DNA from: Rhodopseudomonas sp. BAL398
Lineage (GTDB): Bacteria; Pseudomonadota; Alphaproteobacteria; Rhizobiales; Xanthobacteraceae
Assembly: GCF_033001325.1 (NCBI RefSeq)
Contig: NZ_CP133111.1
Location: 3,612,501 to 3,676,500, forward strand
Length of the DNA: 64,000 nucleotides
Reading direction: 5' to 3'
Below the pieces are notes generated by a model. It did not search any database. It was not told the DNA's origin and was given only the letters and a program-made list of their open reading frames with translations. The translations under genes were made by a program, and so were the position numbers. Positions 54,176 to 62,723 of this stretch are shown here, piece after piece; the first letter of the stretch is position 1; each line of letters starts with the position of its first letter.

Positions 54176-55828
54176 TTATGCCGAGCGAGATGAGAGTCGG
54201 TCACGCAACGCCTGCCGCGACAATTTTCCGACATTGGTGCGGGGCAGATCTTCGACAAAATCGAGCGCCGATGGCAATTCGTGCTTGCCAATCTTGCCGG
54301 AGAGGAAAGTGCGCAGATCGTCGATCTCGAAGGGCGCGGCTCCCGGCCGCAGGGTGATGTATGCCTTGGCTGCCTCACCGCGATATTGGTCAGGAATACC
54401 GATGACCATCACTTCATGGACATCGGGATGGGTGTAGATCGCCTGCTCGATCAGTTGCGGATAGACGTTGAAACCGCCCGAGATGATGAGGTCCTTCTTT
54501 CGATCGACGAGATAGAACCAGCCGTCGGCGTCCATGTAGCCGATGTCGCCGGTGAGGAAGCGATCGCCAATGAACCACTCCGATCTTTCTGCCTCGCGCT
54601 TCCAATAGCCGCGGGTGACGTTCGGCCCGCGAATGATCAGCTCGCCGACCTCGCCAATCGGCAGGACGCGGTGCGGATCGTCCTGCGCGACGATCGCGAT
54701 CTCGATGCCGGGCAGCATCAGTCCTATCGATGCCGGCTTGTCGGGCCCGTCCGAGGGATGGGTCGTGCCGGGCGACGATGTTTCCGTCATGCCCCAGCCA
54801 CTACGCAGCCGAAGCCCCGTCTTCCGTTCGAGGATTGCGGCGACCTCGACCGGAAGTGGCGCTCCGCCCGAGCTGCAAAGAGCTAACGAGGACAGGTCAC
54901 GGCGATCCAGATCGCGAAGACTGGTGACGGCTATCCACATGGTCGGAACGCCCGGAAATACGGTTGCGCGATTGACCTCGATGTCCCTCATGATCTCATC
55001 GAGATCGAAGCGCTGGTGGAGGGAAATCAGATCGCCGTAGCGCAGTCGCTTCATCAAGATGAGCGTCAACGCATAGATGTGGAACAGGGGTAGCGCGCAG
55101 ATGACGCGCTCGGGAGCCTTGCGTTTGGCGCGAAATGATCGCGTCCAAATTTCGCGGATCGAGACTGCGGCGGTTAGATTGCGGTGCGTGAGCATCGCGC
55201 CTTTCGGCAAGCCTGTAGTGCCTCCGGTATACTGCAGCAGCGCGACGTCATCGCGGTCCAGCGCCGGCCACGCCGCGGGCAATGAGGCCCCTGCGGTGAA
55301 ATCGGAGTAGGTGACGATCTCCGGTCGCCTCGCATATGAGACCAGCTTGTTCTCCGACTCACCCCATACGTCGTCCTCACAGACGATAATGCGATCGATG
55401 ACGCCTGCGTCGAGAAATGCGAGTGCGCGCGGAAAAATCGAAGACAGATTGCTCGTCACCACGACGCGAGCATCGCTGTCGGTCAGCTTGTGCTTTAAGG
55501 TGATCTCGCCGTCCAGCGGGCTGAGATGGACGATGCGCGCGCCTGCCTTGAGGGCCCCGAAGAAGTTGATCGGATGATCTGGCGTGTTTCCGAGAAACAA
55601 CCCGATGGTCGTATCGCGCCCTAGGCCATCCCTAAGATAGGCGGCTGCCGCCTGAGCGGCCTTGTCGCTCAAGTCTCGGTAACTGATCCGGCCTGCGCGA
55701 AACTCGATCGCCGGACGGTCGCCGAATCTGCGGGCGGCTTCCTCCAACAGCTCTGGCACGAGACCCGTCTCGATCGGCTCATCCCACCGGACTCCTTCCG
55801 GATAAAATCTTTCACCTGGGTAGTGCAC
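54176..55828 (-). CDS. Acyl-CoA ligase (AMP-forming; PimA/fatty-acid type)
   Basis: A 550-residue ANL-family ligase. The P-loop is YTGGTTGLPKGAMLTH, A5 is GWGMTETSS, A7/A8 is TGDIGYMDADGWFYLVDRKKDLIISGGFNVYP, and the A10 lysine is in PRTNVGKLSRQ. The GTG start at 55828 follows GGAG. The N-terminal HLSPLDGEITLKHKL region resembles dicarboxylate/fatty-acid ligases such as PimA. It activates a carboxylic acid with CoA and ATP; the substrate is unknown. The promoter with iteron array C lies about 220 bases upstream. Confidence 0.9.
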   Translation of the reverse strand: MHYPGERFYPEGVRWDEPIETGLVPELLEEAARRFGDRPAIEFRAGRISYRDLSDKAAQAAAAYLRDGLGRDTTIGLFLGNTPDHPINFFGALKAGARIVHLSPLDGEITLKHKLTDSDARVVVTSNLSSIFPRALAFLDAGVIDRIIVCEDDVWGESENKLVSYARRPEIVTYSDFTAGASLPAAWPALDRDDVALLQYTGGTTGLPKGAMLTHRNLTAAVSIREIWTRSFRAKRKAPERVICALPLFHIYALTLILMKRLRYGDLISLHQRFDLDEIMRDIEVNRATVFPGVPTMWIAVTSLRDLDRRDLSSLALCSSGGAPLPVEVAAILERKTGLRLRSGWGMTETSSPGTTHPSDGPDKPASIGLMLPGIEIAIVAQDDPHRVLPIGEVGELIIRGPNVTRGYWKREAERSEWFIGDRFLTGDIGYMDADGWFYLVDRKKDLIISGGFNVYPQLIEQAIYTHPDVHEVMVIGIPDQYRGEAAKAYITLRPGAAPFEIDDLRTFLSGKIGKHELPSALDFVEDLPRTNVGKLSRQALRDRLSSRSA

Positions 55829-56414
55829 TGAAAATTCTCCGTGAAACGTGGCCCGGTGGGCGGAGCCGTGAAGGAAAATGCCGCGTCACACCTGCTGCGC
55901 TACGACGGTCCTCTTCGCAGAAGCGGCCGCGATCGTCGGGCCGCGACCGCCAAGACGCACGGCGTGCGCGGAGCGACAGAATCACAAGGGTCGAAAGATC
56001 GATCCAATAAGCGGCACCAGTGGCGAACCCAATTGACGTTTCTCCGCGAGGTTAGCCCAGCTGCTACTTGTACGCAAGTGCAACACCGGCCTACAAGCAA
56101 ATTTTGGTGAGCGAGCGACTCACCCGGGAGCAGCCGCCAAAGGCGATAATTGTTCGGTCGGCGGGCCGCAGGCCGCCGCTCCGCCTGAGGCTGCGGTCGT
56201 CCGCATTGTGGGCGGGAGAGCCGGCCCATACGACAGCGGACGACGTGGACGGCGAAGGCACGGATTGCAAGCGACCCGGCTTCCAGCGGCTAACCGCAGG
56301 CTCCGCGGGCATCTGCGACGAGCGTTATCGCAAACGAGACGCGGATCACGAGCGCGCCCCAGCGAACGGCCCGCCCGGATTGCTCCGAGCCGGCCGAACG
56401 CCGTTGAGAAAGCG
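55829..56414. other. Intergenic region between the ligase gene and nicX
   Basis: It contains iteron array C (56049-56098) and a predicted leader of about 215 nt for the ligase transcript. Between array C and the nicX stop (56099-56414) nothing recognisable was seen apart from GC-rich stems. Confidence 0.5.
56049..56098 (-). promoter_or_regulatory. Iteron array C: 19-bp operator units with promoter
   Basis: A perfect palindromic unit, ACTTGTACGCAAGT (56066), is followed 19 bp on by a half-conserved unit, ACCGGCCTACAAGC (56085). On the minus strand TTGCGT (56072-56077) is 17 bp from TAACCT (56049-56054). The -35 lies at the same place in the proximal unit as in arrays A, B and D. It reads toward the ligase-thiolase operon. 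Confidence 0.7.
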
Positions 56415-57467
56415 TTATCGACGGGACGCCCTCAGCTCCGGCAACGCGAATTCACCCTTGTCGAGGATGTGGATGTCATCCAGCCAAAGGCTGCATCCCT
56501 GCAGGGGGATGTCGAGGTGGCACGGCGTATCGTTCGTCCCTCCGAGTTCGGTATTCGGCCCGGTGGAAAACAGCACGTTGCCGTAGAAGGCCAGCGCATT
56601 CATGATGTGCTCGGACGCGAGCTGCGAGGTCGATGCGATATGATGCCATTTGGCTCGCTCGTTGGATCCCCAGCCGATGTGAGAGATCGCCCAGCCTCGC
56701 GGATCACCGAAGCTGTCGATATACTTCTTGATGAGAAGCGCGTCCGGGCCGTCACCCTGAATGTCGACGATGTAGCCCTTCTTGATCTCGAGCGTCACGG
56801 GTGCCTGGACGTAACGCTTGAATGCGCAAAGGATGTCGCCCGGCATCAGCACAACGGTTCCGTTGACCTCGCCGTCTGTTGCCTGCGTGAACGCGAATCC
56901 TGATGGCCAATGATCCCAGCGGCCCGGCTCGTCGGTGTAGCCATATTCGGAGATTACCGGATATTGGCTCAGGCCGTACGTCACGTCGGTTCCGCCGGGT
57001 GACGTGATCCTCATCGTCTTCGCCGCCTGCAGCATCGTTCGCGACAGCTCGGTCCGACGGCGGAGGTCTTCCGTCGGGAACATCTGTTTCAGAATATGGA
57101 AGGGCTCCATCACGCGCAGGATCCGAGCCCCGGCAGCCTGGATCTCCGCCTGCTCGGCCGAGAACAGAAGACCGAGCAGGTCGATCACGAGATCGGCCCG
57201 CTTAAGGGTGTCGATCGCGGGCTGGTTGCCCGTCAGCGCGTGGCGGCCCTGAACGCCGGCGATCTTCTGCTGGCCATATTTCGGCACGTTGACGTGGAAC
57301 GTCGTCGCGCCGAGGCTCTGCGCCGCAAGCATGAAGGTCTGAGCGTATTCCGGATGATCGTCACCGCCGCTCAGAACCGCGACCACTTCGCCCTTTTTCA
57401 CTTTGCACAGTTCAAGCTCGGCCTTGAAAACATCGAGCATCTCAACATCGACTACGGTTTTCGCCAC
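56415..57467 (-). CDS. nicX: NicX, 2,5-dihydroxypyridine 5,6-dioxygenase
   Basis: NicX opens the ring of 2,5-dihydroxypyridine with O2 and Fe(II) to give N-formylmaleamate in the cytoplasm. The protein is 350 residues, the same length as Pseudomonas putida NicX, and belongs to the aminopeptidase-T-like fold adopted by this enzyme group. The iron ligands expected in the C-terminal half are present: H263 in SHIGWG, and the H-x-D pair H317 and D319 in TPCHLDIPL. The gene lies between the ligase operon and the divergent MarR regulator, the nicX-nicR adjacency known from pseudomonads. Array D lies in its promoter. Confidence 0.88.
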   Translation of the reverse strand: MAKTVVDVEMLDVFKAELELCKVKKGEVVAVLSGGDDHPEYAQTFMLAAQSLGATTFHVNVPKYGQQKIAGVQGRHALTGNQPAIDTLKRADLVIDLLGLLFSAEQAEIQAAGARILRVMEPFHILKQMFPTEDLRRRTELSRTMLQAAKTMRITSPGGTDVTYGLSQYPVISEYGYTDEPGRWDHWPSGFAFTQATDGEVNGTVVLMPGDILCAFKRYVQAPVTLEIKKGYIVDIQGDGPDALLIKKYIDSFGDPRGWAISHIGWGSNERAKWHHIASTSQLASEHIMNALAFYGNVLFSTGPNTELGGTNDTPCHLDIPLQGCSLWLDDIHILDKGEFALPELRASRR

Positions 57468-58056
57468 TCATCTCTCCTGTTCATCGCTCACGATGTGCTC
57501 GCCTGGCGGGCGCCCGCAATGCATCGCACGGGGCAGATGCATCACTGTGCGACGGCCGGCTCGGCGAATTGTCTGAACGTCCCTCGGCAGTAGACCTTCC
57601 GTTAGGAACAGACCCGAAGTCCGTCGGACACGAGCCGGATTGCGACGCCTTGACCACGACCGAACACGGCCAGCTACTCGGCGCGAAGGGCGCCAAGGCC
57701 GACCAGGCCATGCTCCTATGGCTTCGGCAGATGGCCATCTGCGCAACCTCTCCAGGCGCCGCACCCCACGATATTGGCGAAATAACTCGTGTGCAAGCAA
57801 TAAACTTGCCCGCAAGCGATAAACTTGCAAGCAAGTGCAACGGCGGTGTATTGTCGAGATTGCCCCGGCTGTTAGTGCACGTGGTTCATGTTGATGGACC
57901 CGGGCCGCTCCGCCGGCACGACTGCAGCTCCGCGCCCACCGTTGTGACCCACGTGATCCCACCAGCCATGAAGGCTCTCATTGCGGCGCTCGTCGATTTT
58001 GCTTTGCGGCCGCCCTTTTCTGATGCCGCGAAGCCACTCAAAACTGAAGGCAACAC
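57468..58056. other. nicX-regulator intergenic region
   Basis: The 589 bp contain iteron array D in the middle. The predicted nicX start site near 57761 leaves an untranslated leader of almost 300 nt. An 81-codon frame inside it (ATG near 57726, ending 57481, minus strand, preceded by AGGAG) has no recognisable family and odd composition and is not called. No separate promoter for the plus-strand regulator was identified. Confidence 0.5.
57768..57836 (-). promoter_or_regulatory. Iteron array D: three 19-bp operator units with promoter before nicX
   Basis: Three units at exact 19-bp steps: ACTCGTGTGCAAGC (57785), ACTTGCCCGCAAGC (57804) and ACTTGCAAGCAAGT (57823). On the minus strand TTGCAC (57791-57796) is 17 bp from TATCGT (57768-57773), identical in geometry and -10 sequence to array A. 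The array is also 221 bases from the start of the divergent regulator gene, so it may serve autoregulation. Confidence 0.78.
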
Positions 58057-58527
58057 TTGAAACAGACAGCTCAGAAGACGATCCCCCCCGCGACCGTTGC
58101 AGCCCCCTCTCAAGAATACGCTCTCGATGACCAGCCGGGCTTTCTGCTGCGCGTGGCCCTGAAAACGCATATCTCGTTCTTTACGGCAATGATGATTGAA
58201 GGCTTAACTGCTCCGCAATTCTCGACGCTCGCCAAATTGCTCGAGGTCGGACCTTGCTCGCAGAACTACCTCGGCCGCCTCATCCACTACGATTCCGCAA
58301 CCATCACCGGCGTGATCAATCGATTGAAGATCCGCGGCCTGATCGAAAGCGTCATCGATCCTCTGGATCGTCGTCGCGTGGCAATAGACCTCACGGACAC
58401 GGGTCGGGCGGTGGCCTCCGGCGCCGTCACGAGAATCAGGGAGATTTCCCGGGAAACCTTTTCGCCGCTCTCCACCGCGGAGCGCGAAGCATTGACGGCC
58501 CTGTTGAAGAAAGTGATTCGCCGATGA
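58057..58527 (+). CDS. nicR: MarR-family regulator, NicR/BpsR-like
   Basis: A 156-residue MarR protein from a TTG start with GAAGG at 6 bases. The N-terminal block DDQPGFLLRVALKTH, the helix-turn-helix at about 67-90 (CSQNYLGRLIHYDSATITGVINRL) and the wing DPLDRRRVAIDL match the NicR/BpsR branch. NicR of P. putida represses nic genes and responds to 6-hydroxynicotinate. The gene is divergent from nicX and convergent with nicD (33-bp gap). It is the prime candidate for binding iteron arrays A-D, which is inferred and not shown. Confidence 0.8.
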   Translation: MKQTAQKTIPPATVAAPSQEYALDDQPGFLLRVALKTHISFFTAMMIEGLTAPQFSTLAKLLEVGPCSQNYLGRLIHYDSATITGVINRLKIRGLIESVIDPLDRRRVAIDLTDTGRAVASGAVTRIREISRETFSPLSTAEREALTALLKKVIRR

Positions 58528-58560
58528 CTGAGCCGCGTTCCCTGTTCCGCCTGGGCAGAG

Positions 58561-59382
58561 CTACGCGCGGGACTGCAACAACGCCCGGACGAGCGACAGA
58601 AATCCATCCGTATCGTCGATCTGCATCTGATGACCTGCAGTCTCCAGCCGCCGGATCTCGATGGCCGGGACCAATCTGCGGATCTCGCTTTCGTCTTCTG
58701 GCCGGATGACCCCGCCCCGGCCGGCGACGACCAGTGCGGTACGCACGGTGAGATTGGCGAGATCGAAATGAATGTCGTCGCTGTGAAACCCCTTATGGGC
58801 TTCGATCAGTGCCCGTTCGTCGCAGGTGTGCAACCATTCTGCCCGCGTGCGGATGTGTTGTTCGGGCCATGCAGGTGCATCCGGACCGCGGAGCGCGATA
58901 TCGGCCTCGCCGCGCTTCGCACGTTGGAGGAGTCTAAGCAGGGGATCGATCGATATCGGATAGGCGCGACGTCCCGGCCCGGAGACTGGCGGATCCACCA
59001 GGATCAGTTGCTCGATCGATGACGCCCGCCAGCGCGCCGCACGTATGCCGATCCGGGCCCCCATGGAATGTCCGAGGATCGTATGTCGACCGAGTTGCAG
59101 GACGTCGGCGAATGCGGCCAGGTCCGCCGCACACGCATCGAGCGAATAGCTGAGATGCGGTCCGCCCTCGGACAGGCCACGACCGCGGACGTCCAGCACA
59201 TAAACGTCGTGACCATCGGACAAGTGCTCCGCGACGAAGGCCCACTGTGCCGCGGTGGTCGAGATGCCGGGCACGATGACGATGGCCGGGCCGCTGCCGC
59301 CAAACCTGAGATAGTGCTGCCGAATGCCATTCGCGCGGACATTGGCGCCGTAGAGAAGCCGGGGCGCGGGGTCACCAGTCAT
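58561..59382 (-). CDS. nicD: NicD, N-formylmaleamate deformylase
   Basis: A 273-residue alpha/beta hydrolase that removes formate from N-formylmaleamate to give maleamate. The NicD hallmarks are the start GANVRANGIRQHYLRFGG, the long block YVLDVRGRGLSEGGPHLSYSLDACAADL and GHSMGARIGIRAA with the nucleophile serine, then LVDPPVSGPGRRAYP and RAEWLHTC, and the His in AGHQMQ. These agree closely with P. putida NicD as remembered. The start overlaps the end of nicF by 4 bases (ATGA), so they are coupled. Confidence 0.92.
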   Translation of the reverse strand: MTGDPAPRLLYGANVRANGIRQHYLRFGGSGPAIVIVPGISTTAAQWAFVAEHLSDGHDVYVLDVRGRGLSEGGPHLSYSLDACAADLAAFADVLQLGRHTILGHSMGARIGIRAARWRASSIEQLILVDPPVSGPGRRAYPISIDPLLRLLQRAKRGEADIALRGPDAPAWPEQHIRTRAEWLHTCDERALIEAHKGFHSDDIHFDLANLTVRTALVVAGRGGVIRPEDESEIRRLVPAIEIRRLETAGHQMQIDDTDGFLSLVRALLQSRA

Positions 59383-60095
59383 CTTGATCCACCTGCTGAT
59401 GCCACGGCTTCCGGCAACCTGCGCAGCCGTTGCAAAACCGCCTGCGTCGGCGCCACATCGGCATATTTGCTCGCGATATCGAACAGATTTACCGCATGCG
59501 ATGTCGGTGAGCGGTCATAGACCGCGTCGCTCGGAACGATCGATTTGAAGTTCAGCGCACAGGCGTCAACGACCGACGCGCGCACGCAGCCACTGGTCGT
59601 ACAGCCCGTCACCACCAGAGAGTCGATGCCGCCGCCGATCAGGTATGTCACGAGCGGCGTGCCGAAGAACGCGCTGGCCTGCGTCTTGGGGAGCAACAAC
59701 TCGCCCGGCAGCGGCGCCACTTCGTGGACGAACTCATAGCCCTCGGGTGGAATCCGCATGATTCCGGGAATCTTTGCCGAGAACGCACCGTTATCGTGAC
59801 CCACTTTTCGGGCGACGTGAGGAAATATGACCGGCCATCCCTTCGCGCGAAACAGGCCGATCAGCTCCCCGATAGGCGCCACAGCGCGCCATCCCGCCTC
59901 GCCGCAACTTGTGGGATATTGCTTGATGGCCTCGCGGATGGGCATGGGCCGATCGCTCATCGAGCGATACTGGACGTCGATCACCAGCAGTGCGGGCCGT
60001 TTGCCGAAACCGGCAGCGCCGCCGAGTCCCGCCATCGCGTAGGTCTCGCGCTCTTCCAACGGAATGAAGTCGTCCCAAGGCTGTTTGATGGTCAT
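59379..60095 (-). CDS. nicF: NicF, maleamate amidohydrolase (isochorismatase family)
   Basis: A 238-residue cysteine amidase that turns maleamate into maleate and ammonia. The isochorismatase-type triad is visible: Asp in ALLVIDVQ, Lys in LPKTQASAFFGT and Cys in VVTGCTTSGCVRASVVDA. The length and N-terminal extension (IPLEERETYAMAGLGG) fit maleamate and N-carbamoylsarcosine amidase-like members. Its place between nicC and nicD assigns the maleamate role. The gap to nicC is 18 bases. Confidence 0.9.
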   Translation of the reverse strand: MTIKQPWDDFIPLEERETYAMAGLGGAAGFGKRPALLVIDVQYRSMSDRPMPIREAIKQYPTSCGEAGWRAVAPIGELIGLFRAKGWPVIFPHVARKVGHDNGAFSAKIPGIMRIPPEGYEFVHEVAPLPGELLLPKTQASAFFGTPLVTYLIGGGIDSLVVTGCTTSGCVRASVVDACALNFKSIVPSDAVYDRSPTSHAVNLFDIASKYADVAPTQAVLQRLRRLPEAVASAGGSR

Positions 60096-60113
60096 GGTCG
60101 CGCTCCCGGCTTT

Positions 60114-61328
60114 CTACTGGTGAAGCGGCACCGTGGTCGCGTCGTACTGGTAGATCCAATCGAAGCGTGCCTTCGAAGCTTCGGGCGACCACTGGGTCTT
60201 GATGTAGTCACACGCGGTATCAGCCGTGATGAGCGCTTGGTTGTGGAAGATGGGCAGCATGCCGATTGCGGAATCGACTACTTTACCGGTGCGATAGATC
60301 CGAACCCCCTCATACGCCTGGAAGGCTCTGGCCAAATCGTCGGGTCGCTCTTCAAAGCAGCGCGCCAGAACGGCGGCGTCCTCCAAAGCCATGTTCACGC
60401 CCTGACCGAGGTAAGGCGGCATAGAATGACAGGCATCGCCAAGCAGGGTGACGCGGCCCTGCGACCAGGTCTTGAGCGGAGGCCGCACGAACAGCCCCCA
60501 TTTATTCAACGTTTCAACGTTCTTGACGAGCTCGATGATATCGGAATGCCAGCCGACGAAATCACCGAGACATTCCTCGACCGATCCTTTCTCGAACCAC
60601 GATTCCAGCAGCCACCCGGCGCGATCGACCTGGCCGGAGAAGGTCATCATCATCGTATCTTGCCAGAGGACAGGATAGGCCGTGACATGCGCAGTCGGTC
60701 CGATCCATGTTGACACCACATGCTCGCGCTGGTGCGGTGCTAGTCGATTGACCGGAACCAGCCCTCGCCAAGCGACCACATTTGTGTATTTGCTCTCGAC
60801 TTGGCCTACAATTCCCGTCCGGACCTTGGAGTGTGCCCCATCCGCTCCGATCAGGGCGCGTCCGTCGATCTCGGTGCCGTCGGCGAGTTTTACGCGAACA
60901 GCCTCGTCGGTCTGGCTGAACCCGACAACATGCGCGTTCAGATGAATGGCCCCCGGTTTCAAGCTTCGGACGCCGTCGGTCAGGATCTTGAGAAGATGTG
61001 CGCGGAGCAGAAGGTAAGGTTGGTTCCCGGCAACGTCGGTCGCGCGGTTATAGAGGGGCCAACTGTCGCCATTGCTCCACAGGCGAATATCGCGCCGTTC
61101 GGCCGCGATGCAGTTCTGCTCGACCTGCTCGGTCAACCCGAGATCATTGAGTACGCGCACGCCGTTCATGGAGATCCAGAGACCTGCGCCGACCTCGCGT
61201 AGTTCGGACGCCTGCTCGAAGACATCGCAGTCGATGCCACGACGCAGCAGAGACAATGCCATCGCAAGGCCGCCGATTCCGGCGCCGGCGATGAGAATGC
61301 TCGACTTACTGACTTGTTCAATGCTCAT
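60114..61328 (-). CDS. nicC: NicC, 6-hydroxynicotinate 3-monooxygenase
   Basis: A 404-residue FAD-dependent aromatic hydroxylase that converts 6-hydroxynicotinate to 2,5-dihydroxypyridine with loss of CO2. The flavin motifs are GAGIGGLAMALSLL near the start, the family DG motif LIGADGAHSKVR, and LLGDACHSMPPYLGQGVNMALEDA. The C-terminal part (ARFDWIYQYDATTVPL) is typical of NicC-type enzymes. ATG at 61328 is chosen over a long upstream frame that overlaps the hydroxylase gene. It is in one run with the hydroxylase, nicF and nicD genes. Confidence 0.9.
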   Translation of the reverse strand: MSIEQVSKSSILIAGAGIGGLAMALSLLRRGIDCDVFEQASELREVGAGLWISMNGVRVLNDLGLTEQVEQNCIAAERRDIRLWSNGDSWPLYNRATDVAGNQPYLLLRAHLLKILTDGVRSLKPGAIHLNAHVVGFSQTDEAVRVKLADGTEIDGRALIGADGAHSKVRTGIVGQVESKYTNVVAWRGLVPVNRLAPHQREHVVSTWIGPTAHVTAYPVLWQDTMMMTFSGQVDRAGWLLESWFEKGSVEECLGDFVGWHSDIIELVKNVETLNKWGLFVRPPLKTWSQGRVTLLGDACHSMPPYLGQGVNMALEDAAVLARCFEERPDDLARAFQAYEGVRIYRTGKVVDSAIGMLPIFHNQALITADTACDYIKTQWSPEASKARFDWIYQYDATTVPLHQ

Positions 61329-61366
61329 GGTTTCTCCAAACGAAAGCAGCGATCTCTTACGAGGGG

Positions 61367-61855
61367 TTAGGCGGCATCTTCGGAGACGTGCTCCGCAGCG
61401 AGACTTTTCACAGCCTCGATTATCTTGACGTACCCGGTGCATCGACAAAGATTTCCGTGCAGGTGATGGCGGATTTCGTCTTCGGTTGGGTGCGGGTTTT
61501 CGTTCAGCAGCGCCGTGACCGCCATGATGAAGCCCGGCGTGCAGAAGCCGCACTGCAGACCGCCATGCAAAACGAAGGCTTTCTGGATCCGCGACAGGCC
61601 GCCGGCCGGCGTCACCCCCTCGATGGTCGTAACCTCGTGCTGATGCACATCGACCGCGAGCGTGGTGCAGCTCGAGACCGGCTGGCCGTCGAGCAGCATG
61701 GTACACGCACCGCAGACCTCCATGTCGCACGAGCGTTTCGTCCCTTTCAGACCGAGTTGGTCGCGCACCAGATCGATCAGGAGCGTGTGAGCGGAGATCT
61801 CAATCGAGACCGCCTGACCGTTCAGCGAAAACGAAATGGGCAGTATATGCGTCAC
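61367..61855 (-). CDS. 2Fe-2S subunit of a molybdenum hydroxylase (nicotinate 6-hydroxylase)
   Basis: A 162-residue small subunit of the xanthine-oxidase family. The plant-type 2Fe-2S site is CDMEVCGACTMLLDGQPVSSC, and the second cluster near the molybdenum site is CGFCTPGFIMA with CRCTGY. The protein transfers electrons between the molybdopterin and FAD subunits. By cluster context the enzyme hydroxylates nicotinate at C6. It starts 4 bases inside the end of the FAD-subunit gene (ATGA overlap). Confidence 0.88.
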   Translation of the reverse strand: MTHILPISFSLNGQAVSIEISAHTLLIDLVRDQLGLKGTKRSCDMEVCGACTMLLDGQPVSSCTTLAVDVHQHEVTTIEGVTPAGGLSRIQKAFVLHGGLQCGFCTPGFIMAVTALLNENPHPTEDEIRHHLHGNLCRCTGYVKIIEAVKSLAAEHVSEDAA

Positions 61856-62721
61856 CGCGAGGCCTCCTTGTAGGTCATCGCCTCCTCAGCGTTTCTGAGC
61901 AGAAGAACGCCGGCAAGGTGACGTTTGTAGTCCGCGCCTCCATGACGATCGGCGTTGACCTCAAGCTCGTTCAACGCGTCTACGAGCACCGCTTCGATGG
62001 CCGTTCGAACATCTGCGATCGCACGCCCAGCGAGCGCAGCCTCGACCGCCCTCAGCGGTTGCGGGCGCGAACCGAGCGCCCCGACGCGAACGCGAGCAGA
62101 CTTGATCATGCCATCACCCGACATCGACCAGGCCATTCCGACATTTACCGAGGGCCGCTCGCCATGCTTGAAGCGCCGATAGGTCACAGGCCCAGTCGGA
62201 CGCGGGAACACGATCGTCGTCAGCAGTTCGTCGGGCTCCCTCACCGTTTCGAGCTCACTCCGGATGAAGTCGTCCACATCGACGGAGCGCGTTCCATCGG
62301 GTCCCTGCAGGACCAACCTTGCGTTCAACGCGGCGAGCAGGGTCGGCGGGTCCGCATGAGGCTCGCCGAAGCAGAGATTGCCACCGATCGTCCCGACGCT
62401 GCGAACCCGGACATTCGCCACATTGGCGCAGAGCGCAGACAGTGCCGGCACATGTTCGCCGATGACGGGGTCCTTGGCGATCATCCGGTGGACGCAGCGC
62501 GAACCGATTTCGACCTCGTTCGAGCCGTTCAGAACGATGCGATCTAGCCCGGGAATTCCCTTGATATCGACGAGGCGATCCGTGTGAATCACGCGCATCT
62601 TCATCGCCAGGAGCAGTTCGGTGCCGCCGGAGTAGAACATTCCGTCGTCCGAACCGCCGATGGCCGCTATGGCGGCGGCTGCGGTCGTGGGTCTATCGAA
62701 TGTGAAGGGCAAGGGCAGCAT
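61852..62721 (-). CDS. FAD-binding subunit of the molybdenum hydroxylase
   Basis: A 289-residue CoxM-type medium subunit. The FAD-contact motifs are FYSGGTELLLAMKMRV and VGTIGGNLCFGEPHADPPTLLAALNARL, with a conserved C-terminal CO-dehydrogenase flavoprotein domain (RRFKHGERPSVNVGMAWSM). It passes electrons from the 2Fe-2S subunit to an unknown acceptor. It follows the CoxG-like gene by 2 bases. The subunit division (L, M, S) differs from P. putida NicAB, which is two-subunit and uses a cytochrome part. Confidence 0.88.
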   Translation of the reverse strand: MLPLPFTFDRPTTAAAAIAAIGGSDDGMFYSGGTELLLAMKMRVIHTDRLVDIKGIPGLDRIVLNGSNEVEIGSRCVHRMIAKDPVIGEHVPALSALCANVANVRVRSVGTIGGNLCFGEPHADPPTLLAALNARLVLQGPDGTRSVDVDDFIRSELETVREPDELLTTIVFPRPTGPVTYRRFKHGERPSVNVGMAWSMSGDGMIKSARVRVGALGSRPQPLRAVEAALAGRAIADVRTAIEAVLVDALNELEVNADRHGGADYKRHLAGVLLLRNAEEAMTYKEASR

Positions 62722-62723
62722 GG

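Noticed and set aside
57481-57726. 81-codon frame in the nicX leader with AGGAG before its ATG
   Set aside because: Composition is Ser/Pro/Arg-rich without family likeness, and the frame overlaps another open frame. It is weaker than the coupled ORF before the ABC ATPase.
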